Under the pieces are notes generated by a model. It was given only the letters and a program-made list of their open reading frames with translations, had not been told where the DNA came from and ran no database searches. Shown in pieces: positions 22,323-32,900 of a DNA stretch of 64,000 nt. Origin of the DNA: Plutella xylostella (Eukaryota > Arthropoda > Insecta > Lepidoptera > Plutellidae). Numbering within the stretch: the stretch's first letter is position 1; the number at the start of each line of letters is the position of its first letter. Location of the stretch: the NCBI RefSeq assembly GCF_932276165.1, contig NC_063988.1, positions 3,782,001 through 3,846,000 of the forward strand. The letters are read 5' to 3'. The position numbers and the translations under genes are program-made.

Positions 22323-23071
22323 TCTTTACCGATATTTAAATAAATCCGGACATGTGGGTGCAGACTGCAGGTTATATTTTTTTTGTTAGTGATAGTTTAG
22401 GAAACTACTATGCAGTATAGTTCTCTGCTATTACAGATGTGTTATAACACCACAAGTAGCGCTGAACACCTTTTATATTACAAAATTCACAAAGAAAGTG
22501 ATGAAGCGGATACTGCTGTTTAGCTTTTTGAAGTGAATTTTCATTATCTGTGAATGAATGTGACGAAATGGCGTTGGGTTCTTTATTTTGTTTTATCTGT
22601 GTATTTCGGATATACAGAAAGTAATAAACGTCATTGAAATAAACATTATGCAAGGACAAGGACTTTGGACATTATGTTATCTTTATTAAAACTACCATGG
22701 GCCATGTGTGGTACAATATATTGCATATTCGCCAAACTTACACTTAGTTGTCAAATCGAATTTGGCTACAAGTTGCCTATTTGGCAAATATACTCAAATA
22801 ACCAATGGAACTATTAGCCATGCAAGTTAAAACATGGTCGAAGGTTAAAACTTCAGAAAGAACTTGTGAGGCCTTGGTTTTGAGGTACAAGGTTTGTAAG
22901 GTTGGGTCAGTGAACACGCCATTGTTCTAAGCTCGGTGCACATGACAAGAAAAGTCACAGAATAACAAGGGCCTATCGAAGTCTGACAGCCCAGGAAGAC
23001 GACAGCTATGATTTTAAGAGGTTATGTTTACGTTTATGAAGATAATTTAAAAACCAATTAAAATATTTTTA
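22323..23071. other. Divergent intergenic region SAS10 / CRELD
   Basis: It should hold both 5' UTRs and promoters. No TATA box, repeat or open frame stands out. A region around 22745-22800 is rich in ttggc/gccaa motifs. Confidence 0.4.
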
Positions 23072-24172
23072 TTGAATCAACCAACCTATAAAATGGGTTG
23101 TGGTATTTACAAGATATTAGTGTTACATCTGCTCTTAAATATTCAGTTCATCTCCAGTAATAAAAAAACACCGAGCGTTGATAAATTCGACGAATGCAGA
23201 AGATGTAAATTGGTGACCGATTCCTTTAAATACTGGCTTGAGAAGACTTCTCGAGGTAAATTTGAAGGCGGTGATACCGCTTGGGAAGAAGCTAAATTGA
23301 AATCATACGCACGTAGTGAAGTGCGACTGGTAGAAATACAGGAAGGTTTGTGTTCTGAATTGAAGAAAGACAAAGACCAATGCTATGCTCTGGCTGAAGA
23401 AGCTGAACATCCAATAGAAAAGTGGTGGTCGATACAAAACTTGAACGAAGACCTGTATTCATGGCTATGTATTGACACACTGAAGTACTGTTGTCCAATG
23501 CATCATTTTGGTCTTACCTGTGAGAAATGTCCCTTAGATTCTGCAAATAAAGTTTGCAGTGGTCACGGTACATGCATTGGTGAAGGTACCCGTCACGGAA
23601 CAGGAAAATGTAAATGTACTTCAGGATTTGTTGGTACACTTTGTGAGAGTTGTGCTAATAATTACTTTAGGGTGAATAATGACAAATGTGGTCGATGTCA
23701 CAGAGCTTGTGATGGATGCAGTGGAGCCAGTGACAGTGAGTGTCTCCGCTGCAGTGATGGCTGGACAATGGTGGAAGGTGCTTGTGTTGATATAGATGAG
23801 TGTTCTGGCTCAGACATTTGTGAGTCTAATCAGTTCTGTGTTAATCAAGAGGGTTCTCATTCATGTAAAATATGTGATATCTCATGTGTCACATGCACCG
23901 GGGAGGGTCCGTCCAACTGCAGCTCGTGTGAACCACATCACTCACTGTGGAATGGAATGTGCCTAGATGAGAAATTAAAAGAGCAGTTACTTATGGATTC
24001 TTTAAATAAAGCTGCCTTGTATTTTGGTTTATTTATCATTATAATATTTGTGATGAGATTTTCCAAATCCTTGGCCACTATAGCCATGATTGCAGTTGCT
24101 ATTTTTGTATACTTTTCAGAAAAAACACAAAAGATTAGTACATTTGATTTCTTATTGCATAGTTATTTATAA
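23072..24172 (+). CDS. CRELD: CRELD, cysteine-rich protein with EGF-like domains
   Basis: An intronless frame of 366 codons. A second Met at residue 8 (23093, MGCGIYKILVLHLLL) gives a cleaner signal peptide and may be the real start. After the signal comes the CRELD N-terminal domain with CRRC and the tryptophan/glutamate-rich WEEAK and IEKWW blocks. An EGF repeat (CSGHGTCIGEGTRHGTGKCKC), furin-like cysteine repeats (CHRACDGCSGASDSECLRC) and a calcium-binding EGF (DIDECSGSDICESNQFC) follow. Two hydrophobic helices near 310-350 then anchor the protein, which makes it CRELD1-like rather than the secreted CRELD2 type. Family members work in the ER as disulfide-handling factors and CRELD1 promotes calcineurin/NFAT signalling. 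AATAAA lies at 24379-24384. Confidence 0.93.
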   Translation: MNQPTYKMGCGIYKILVLHLLLNIQFISSNKKTPSVDKFDECRRCKLVTDSFKYWLEKTSRGKFEGGDTAWEEAKLKSYARSEVRLVEIQEGLCSELKKDKDQCYALAEEAEHPIEKWWSIQNLNEDLYSWLCIDTLKYCCPMHHFGLTCEKCPLDSANKVCSGHGTCIGEGTRHGTGKCKCTSGFVGTLCESCANNYFRVNNDKCGRCHRACDGCSGASDSECLRCSDGWTMVEGACVDIDECSGSDICESNQFCVNQEGSHSCKICDISCVTCTGEGPSNCSSCEPHHSLWNGMCLDEKLKEQLLMDSLNKAALYFGLFIIIIFVMRFSKSLATIAMIAVAIFVYFSEKTQKISTFDFLLHSYL

Positions 24173-26996
24173 AATTAATTTCAAGTCAAATAGTGTATTT
24201 TGTCTCCTCATAAAAAATTACCCCTCTAGTTGAACTTGTTGTTTAAATATAATCATTTTGTACAGATGTATCCTATACATATTATATACTGTGTGTCCTA
24301 AAACTATCAAATATAGTGCCAATTTTTTTTTTTAAATTACACATTTAGATCACAAATTGGTTTATACATATATGATGTAATAAAAATACTTAGAAGTGTA
24401 TTAAAAATACATTTTATTGCAAAAGTTACATTACTACATTTCAGTGAGTCATATATACAAAAATTCAATACATTATTGGAGTACAGGTAGGGTTAGTAAT
24501 GAACAAAATAATGTAAATACTTCTCTATAATACAGATTGAATACTAAATTAAATGTTATAAAGTTATAATAAAACTAATAATTAAAGGATGGATGACCAC
24601 ACACTTCAAATTATCCAATACTTTGCAGTCTAAGGTAACATATTACGAAAATTTTATATTATATTGTATCAGTATAAATTAATTGGAAAGGTAATTTTGG
24701 CAACAAAGCATTACTATTGTCACTCACCTTTTAACATCACCTGATATTAGTTTAAGTACCTAGATTAATTAATTTAAAACTACAAGGTGACTCAGTGCTT
24801 GTCTAAATAGTTACATAATAAATGTGTGCTAAAGGTAAACCTACTAATAAATTGAATGGTGTGTGAAAGAAGCCTGATGATGTACTCCTGCTGGTGGGTC
24901 CATAGATGAGTGACAAGCATTAATATAGTCAGTCTGTCACAAAGATATGTGTATGTGACAAATTAATACAAGATCAATTAAGAAATTGCCATCCATGTAT
25001 ATGAAACAAGCATTGACCAGCACATCCTGATTAGTGATATAGCAGGTGATAATGAGCTGAGTGTGCGGCAACTATAACTAGTTAGCCGGCAACTGTAAGC
25101 CTAATCAAGACGTATCACAAGACAATTTGTGCAGTTACGGATGAAAATTATGTGATAAAAATACTAGCATAAAATACTTACAATAAAATGACATTACATT
25201 ACACTACTTACTAATGCTTTTGGGGCAACCCACGAACAGAATAATTCTAATTGCATAGCAAAAATTTGTAATTTCGACGACGTCATGTGTTTGTATATAT
25301 TTGTATCATAGCATTAACTTGTATCTTAACGTTGAAAAATCGCATTGTATTGTAGTATTCTGTGGGACCCCTAGGCTCAAAAGTGTAACACAATGATAGA
25401 ATAATTATAGCATCATAGATTGTAATGGTCAGATTCTACTGCCTGGTATTTGCAAGTGTAATATGTATTAGTGCAATTACTGTAACAACCGTTCTTTGGT
25501 GAAAAGAATAAAATAAAATATTAAAAAGACAGTTATTCTTATTATAAAATAAATCATATTTAACAAAACAATAGTAGCAGTAATCAAATGTGTCGTTTCC
25601 TTTAACAAATTATATAAAGTAACTTTGTTCTAATAATTTTCTTATTTTTGGTAAAAGAAATTATATTAAGTACTTAAAAGTATAAACACCACTTTGTATT
25701 AAAAACTACTTGTGAAATACATAACATCTCTACCATTGACATTAAGGCTCTATGCAATGTGCAAGAGCAATACAAATGTACCCACACTTAAATACACGCA
25801 AGACTAGCATTTAAAATGCTAAATAATAGGGACTAAACCTGTATGTCCATATCGAAATATTTAGCAGCCGAATATAATTGATATCTATCTCGTAAAGGCT
25901 TTACAGATCATTGAAATCATTATTATTAGATTTAGCACTTCATTTAGATGGAATTTATCAATATCCCAATAACATTTAGTACACACAACATAAAGTACAA
26001 GAACAAGTAACTATGTGTGTAAGAATTAAAAGCTCAAACACACATAATTGTCAGTCTGATCAAAAATCATACTTAGAAACATTAAAATGTTCGGTCCCTT
26101 TTTATAATACTCAATGAAATTTTATTTATTTCTGCTTAAATTTTGTAAATTATAATTTTGTAAAAATGGTATTTCAATAACTATTCTATCAGTCTGACAT
26201 TTTATGGAATGCATACTCGATTATGATTAGTATATTCTTAAATTTTGGCAGTTAGAAGTCGCAGTTAAATTGGCAAAAGTTTATGATCAAGAAATAATGT
26301 GTATATCTTTTGTTATAAAAATCGCATTAATGGTTTTTAAGTAAATAAGCTAAGTGTGTTCGTAATTGATATACATACATACATACATAATTATGCCTAG
26401 TAGTGTGACTCCACACGGACAAGCACTATCTTTTCATTCGTCCGAGTGACAAGCCAACATTTGTAAGTACAAAATACAAATATCTTGTACCTTGTCTTAG
26501 TACGCTTTAGTAGTTACAAAGTAACGTAGTATCTACTCGATGATTAAATAAAGTACAGACTATGGCATGTCACACAGGTAAGTATAAACGCGTAAAAGGC
26601 GACCTCGGCAGTATAGAAAAGCGGCACTTAAAAACCCTATCCTACTGGACTAATAAGATACACAGTCGGGTAGCATACTCCAAAAATCCTAACAATAAAT
26701 ACCTACAAGACCGTCGCGGTTGTAAAAACGAGCTGCCGATGAATATCTTACTTGACCATCGGGATTGCAACCATAAAGTCTAACCTCCTAATTCATAGAA
26801 CGAACTATCACTAGAGGCTTCATCGTGATTCGTAATATTCGATTATAATTTTCTGTCAAAGAGTTCAACTATAATCAAGATGACGCTTGCAAGCCTCTTC
26901 TAAACAGACAGTTCGTTCTATGAATTTCGGGATTTAACTTCACTTTAGGGTAGCAAAGGCATCTTAAAACCTAAGATATTGCATTTGTGCGTACGA
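24173..26996. other. Long non-coding stretch, probably the BCR 3' UTR
   Basis: 2.8 kb without a credible coding region. On the - strand it follows the BCR stop codon directly. A reverse-strand AATAAA (TTTATT at 24413-24418) lies just beyond the CRELD AATAAA at 24379, so a BCR 3' UTR of about 2.6 kb is likely. It holds a short (acat)n run near 26370 and a fold-back at 26791-26925. The 73-codon frame at 26562-26783 is on the wrong strand and matches nothing. Confidence 0.5.
26791..26925. other. Fold-back element with three nested stems
   Basis: Outer arms ATTCATAGAACGAACT (26791-26806) and its exact complement (26910-26925), 16 bp. Then AGAGGCTT pairs with AAGCCTCT, and further in GATTATA pairs with TATAATC. 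The whole 135 nt would fold into one long interrupted hairpin. It lies 72 bp past the BCR stop codon, in the presumed 3' UTR. A miRNA-like precursor, an RNA-binding element or a small palindromic MITE are all possible; no target duplication is evident. Confidence 0.65.
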
Positions 26997-29900
26997 CTAG
27001 TCGAGCAGCGCGGGCGCGCGGTGGTGCGAGGACAGCTGCGCGGCCAACTGGCGGTGCTGCAGCAGACAGTAGAGGATGCCGGCCTGCGCCATGGCGTCCA
27101 CGGTGCCGGCCGCCAGCAGGTCCGTGCGCTGCTTGCTGCCCGCAGACGCTGACGGCCGCAGCAGCGTCGGCCCGAACACGGTAGCCAGGTTGTGGAGTGA
27201 CATCTTGTTCTCGCTCTCGTGCTGGTTCACTCTGTAAGCGAATGACAATAAAATGTTATACAGCAGCACAATAATTAAAATTGGCTAATTAGTGTTACAG
27301 AGTCGGATATCGTCATCATCCGGAACTCGGGTATTGGATATTTATATCCTGTCAAAATCATGGAGTAATAGGTCCCCACCACTGCCATGGAATCAGTACA
27401 CATCTCAAGATAGATCTTAAGTGATCCATATGGAAATACATATAATCAAAAATTTTTGTCTCCCAAGTTAAACAAACTTGGCTATCATAAGTGTAAAATG
27501 TGCAATAATGAATTTTACTAACTTGACGAAGTGGTTGAGCAGGAAGTCGATGCAGTTCTTGTTGAGGTCGGGCAGCTGCGAGTAGCACTTGAGCAGCGCG
27601 TGGCGCCGCGTGTGCGCCGGGCCCGACTCCGCCGACGCGCCGGCGCCCTGCACATATTATTATGTAAATACAGGCATAGATACTTTTGTAATTGTGTATA
27701 GTTGAGTGAATAATAAGCATAGCGATTACAAAACTGAGGGCTTATCACGGGCTAACGGGCAATTCGATACTATTTTAGATACTACACAAACATAATAATT
27801 TGGAAAAAGAACAGCGCCAACGTAGTCAATTTTGGAACTAACAAATTTGCCTTATATTTTGACAGTGACAGTTGACGATACGCAACGTAAACGGAGGTTC
27901 GAAAATCTTGTAATCGCTACACTGAAAACATTTACTTTATCAAACAGCTATTAATTCCTCGGCATAAGTATTAAGCAACTGCTCTGTTTGACACCTTAGA
28001 AACAGGACCTTATTGCAATAGTTACAAGTGTTACCTGCGTAGCGCCCCACGCGCGTATCAGTTCCGGGTAGAGTGCGTCCGTGAACAGCGCCTCGGGCAG
28101 CTCGCGCAGGTACAGCTTCAGCACGCCCGTCACCGAATGGATGTCCACCTCCTTCAGCCACTGCGCTGTTTGACACCTTAGAAACAGGACCTTATTGCTA
28201 TAGTTACAAGTGTTACCTGCGTAGCGCCCCACGCCCGTATGAGTTCCGGGTAGAGAGCGTCAGTGAACAGCGCCTCGGGCAGCTCTCTCAAATATAACTT
28301 CAGCACGCCCGTCACCGAGTGGATGTCCACCTCCTTCAGCAGCTGCTCCGCTTCGTATGCGTCTGGGGAGAGGTTGGAGAATGTTAAGAGAATGTTGTTT
28401 GGATGTAATGTGTGATGATATGAATTTTCATGAACCTTCTTTCTTTCAAAGTAACACTTTGAAAAGGAGTGAGGTTAGTATACTCTGACTGTCTTGGACT
28501 AATGCTCGGAAGGCCCTGATTTCTATACCCCGCCGATCAAGATATTTGTTAGGTCTTGGTCGAGCCCGAAGGATGGTAACTCTACAATAGTTCCTCTATC
28601 GTCCACTAGATGTAAACAAAACACACAGTAAAAGACTACTCACTGGTCTCGAAGCTCTTCTTGAGGCGGTTGAGGTCGGAGGCGCTGCCGCTCACGCGGT
28701 ACACGCCCACCTCCAGGATGCCGCGCCGCTCCACCTCGCGCACGCACGCGCTTATCACGAACGGGATGTTGCGCTTCTCGCGTCTGAAATAAATAGATTA
28801 CAGAGGTAAAAAATAATAAAATGATAATTTTATTTGTGCCATCAACCGCACTCTAGAAGATAAAAACAGGATAATTAGGTAGGTACTACACAAGTCACTA
28901 GATGACATAACTATAATAAGAAACACACAGCCGAACATCGCATCAAATACGGCGGCAGTAGTTGAGTCGCAATGCCAAAGCGCCACCTCTAAGCTAGCTA
29001 ACTTTATAGTTCATTATTCACTAGATGGCGGAACTATAGAAAGAAGCATGCACTCACTTGGCAACTTGGTGTATCTTGGCGCCGAACAGCGCGCCCGGCT
29101 TGGCCGCGGGCACCCGCCGCGCCGTCATCTTTGGCGGCAGTAGTTTGAGGCGCAATGCCAGAAAGCCACCTCTAAGCTAGCTTACTTTATAGTTCCTTTG
29201 TCAGTCACTAGATGCCGTAACTATATTATAAACCCTGCACTCACTTGGCCACATGGTGTATCTTAGCGCCGAACAGCGCGCCCGGCTTGGCCGCGGGCAC
29301 CCGCCGCGCCGTCATCTCCGGCGGCAGTAGTTTGAGGCGGAGAGCGAGGGAACCACCTCCTAGAGCCACGGTGCGGGAGACTCCGCCCGACGCGCTCTCG
29401 GAGACCCAGTCGCGGGATAACTGAGTAGGGAAATAGTGCTAGTGAGTAGGAGTTAAATGAAGGATGGTATTAAATAAAGGCACGCCAGTTTAATAAGAAG
29501 GATGGTAGATTGGTGGTCGCAAACTAAAATATCTGTTGCAGCTACACGAAAATCTTTACAAACACTTAGCACACACGTTTATTTCATACATTTACTTACA
29601 TTTGGCAAAAAATACTTAATTTTAATCGCTCTATCAGAAGCTCTTCCTATATTACATTTTATGATTGATAAAAACTATGACGCTTCTGATGGAAATATGT
29701 AGATATAAAATCCATCATGAATTAGACATACATAACCTAAATAAGGAAGTAAATATGTCGGTTCCATCAATACTCTTCACCTACCTTCAAAGTGCACTTC
29801 CCCCTCAGCACGGGCCTGGCCGCGTCTTCATACAACAACAACCTCAAGTTCTGCGAGCCCTCCAGGTCCAGAGTGAAGCTCTCGTTCCAGCGCGGCTGCG

Positions 29901-32900
29901 AGCTGCGGCAGACCAGCTTGGACTTCGCCTTGCGGAAGTAGTGGCCGTACGAGTCCACCTCTACTACTATGTAGTAGTCTGGAAACGGTGGGGAGGATGA
30001 TTAGTGTGATTGTGGGTTGGGTGGTTTACTGTATGTTCCGCTAGGTTATTGTCAGATAAAAGATTCTTTATTAGGTTTTGTACTTTTAGGGCAGATTTCT
30101 CAATAGTCAAATACTTAACAGTTATTCGATGAATAGATAATTTGATGTTGTCACTACTGAAAGTTCACTGACACGCAATAACCGAGCGGAAGTATATAGG
30201 AACATATTATAGCGTGTCGGTGACAAACACTAGGGCTAGCCATACTACGGCTAGGGTTTTCCACGGTGATTTGAAAATATTAGTGGTGATAATGCAAGTA
30301 TGCATGCAATGCGAGAAAGTTCGTGGTGCGTAGTAGACATGCATGATATTCAAGCATAGATGATCCTCTCTTACCTCGTCTGACTGAAATTTGCATAAAA
30401 TGTTTAGAATTAATTGTGGTAAATGATCATGATGAATGGAATATGAATTGGTTAATCTAGTAAATCACGTTGGAACAGCTATTCCATGTTTTATTGCATT
30501 TTGTCTCGCTTGCAGATGTTGATAGGAATAACTATTTCAACATTGTGTAAGGTATATCAGAACAATGATATTATTATTATTAAAATTTGCCTTATTGTAT
30601 ACTGTATACTACATAACGAGTGTGATGCAACAGAGAGTACTCTTGTATACAACACACTAGGCCGCTATAATCTACTCTAGCGGAGATCTCAATGAGATTA
30701 ACGGCCGACACAAAGCAAAATTCTCCAGGAGCACATTATAACCCATTCACCTTACACAAACACCACTCCACTCACCAGCAGAAGTATCCAGCGCGCCGGT
30801 CATGCCGCCGACGTGCAGCTGCAAGTCGCCCAGCAGCAGCGAGTCGTCGCGCCCGCTGCGCAGCAGGTACGAGCCCATGTCGGTTTGTAAGTAGCTGCGA
30901 CATGCTGTGACCCAGGCTTGTAGTTCGAGCATCGAGATCGCGTTGGAGCCGGCGGGCGGCGCTGATGATGACTGTAAGTGGGGGTTAAATTTTTTGAGTT
31001 TTTACGGTAGAGAAAGTCGGCACTTAGACATAGCCGTACTTAGGTTCTCGGACGGATAATGTTCCATATGGTGATTCAGTACAAGAACCGCCAGACTCGA
31101 ACGACTCTACGACAGACGATAAAACTACTCAATGACGCCCGCAACCACTACAATAGCGCCCGCTGCGCAGCAGGTACGAGCCCATGTCGGTTTGTAAGTA
31201 GCTGCGACAGGCTGTCACCCACGCCTGGAGTTCCAGCATGGAGATCGCGTTGGAGCCGGCGGGAGGCGCTGATGACGACTGTAAGTTAGGGTTAATTTTT
31301 TTTGAGTTTTTATTGTAGATATAGGTAGTTGGTAATAAGACAGAGCGATAAGTAGGTTCCTAGTAGGTGATTCAGCACAAAGCCTCGTAAGACTCTTAAC
31401 GCTACGATAGACGATGTAACTACTCAATGAATAGCAATGACGGCCACTGCGCAGCAGGTACGAGCCCATGTCCGTCTGCAGGTAGCTGTGACAGGCTGTG
31501 ACCCAGGCTTGGAGTTCGAGCATCGAGATGGCGTTGGAGCCGACAGGTGGCGCTGATGACGACTGCGGGTACGAGTTTTTATTTTTACATTTTGTTACGT
31601 GATTCATAAATTCCGCCACGTGCACGACAGACGATGACATCCGACGTCATCTTTCTTTCTCGTTTTCGGTTTCGTGAAGGGCGGATATTTTTCGTCAATT
31701 GTAGACAGCAGGGATGATGATGGTTGGTACACTATCATGAACGCACTCACCTGCAGCGCGTGTATGGAGTCGATCCACTGCGTGCGCTCATACTCGGAGC
31801 TGAGGAAGAACACGTGTTGCCGCTGCAGCGCGCCGGAGCCGCCGGGCGCGCGGGCCCCCACTCGGAACACCAGGTTGGGAGACGCGAGCACTAACTGCCC
31901 CTCTAGTTCGGCTAGCTTCTTGCGCTGCTTCTCGGCGTTGCCTCGACTGCCTAGGCGGATTTTCTGTGGGCAATATTATTGCGTTTTAGCAGGGACTTGT
32001 ACATAATTTAGCTTATATGTTAAAAATAAACGTAAATATACGTAAAACGTATTTCAAAATATAACTAATGTGGTTAAGAGTGACTATATTATTATCTTAC
32101 TATCGGCTATATTATTTTTGCTACACTTTGTATAGCCAGTGGCGCCATCTACATCAGCCTAACTCACCATCTATGTCAACGAATTTCGGAATACCTACTA
32201 TATTTTATCCGCCTCCAATGGGACCTAAAAGTCTCTTCTACGAGTGAATTGCTCTGTACCTTATCATCCATAGCGGTGCGCGCTTTGGCGCAGATATAGA
32301 ACCCTACCATTCATATCTAGTGGCGCCATCTACAATCAACCTCACTTACTATCTATATTCCAATTTCAAACAGCCTCGTGTACCTTATCGTCCATAGCGG
32401 CGCGCTCCTCGGCGCAGATCTGGTCGCGCACGGTGCAGGCCTGCGACTTGAGCGCCACGATGTTGGCGGGCGACGCCTCGCGCGCCTCCGCGCCCTCGTC
32501 CTCCGCCACCACCGCGTCGCCGAGGCTTATGAACCACTTGAGCTCGAATGTGAACTTCTCACGGCCTGATGCCTGTTAGAAAGTTAGAATATTAAGATTA
32601 TTTAGATAACCTTAGATAAGAAAAAAAAGTATTCTGGCGTAAGTAGAACTAAATGTGCAAGTTTCGTAATGATAGGTTTCGTCACCTAAGTGGATTAGGA
32701 TGAAATACGCACGAACCGCTGAAAAAAAACACAGTCGTCTTCTGTGAAACGGTGTTTCCTTAACGGTGCTACTAGTGCTCATTTTCATTACATCACATTT
32801 CACACATAACAAGCTAGTGTATAACTGGTTCAAAAGTCAAAAGTAGAACCTTACCTTATACTTAGCGCATGCGATGACGTCATTAAACAGGAACAAGTGC

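Noticed and set aside
26562..26783. 73-codon frame with many Lys/Asn
   Set aside because: It lies antisense to the presumed BCR 3' UTR, has no recognisable domain and no splice or promoter context.
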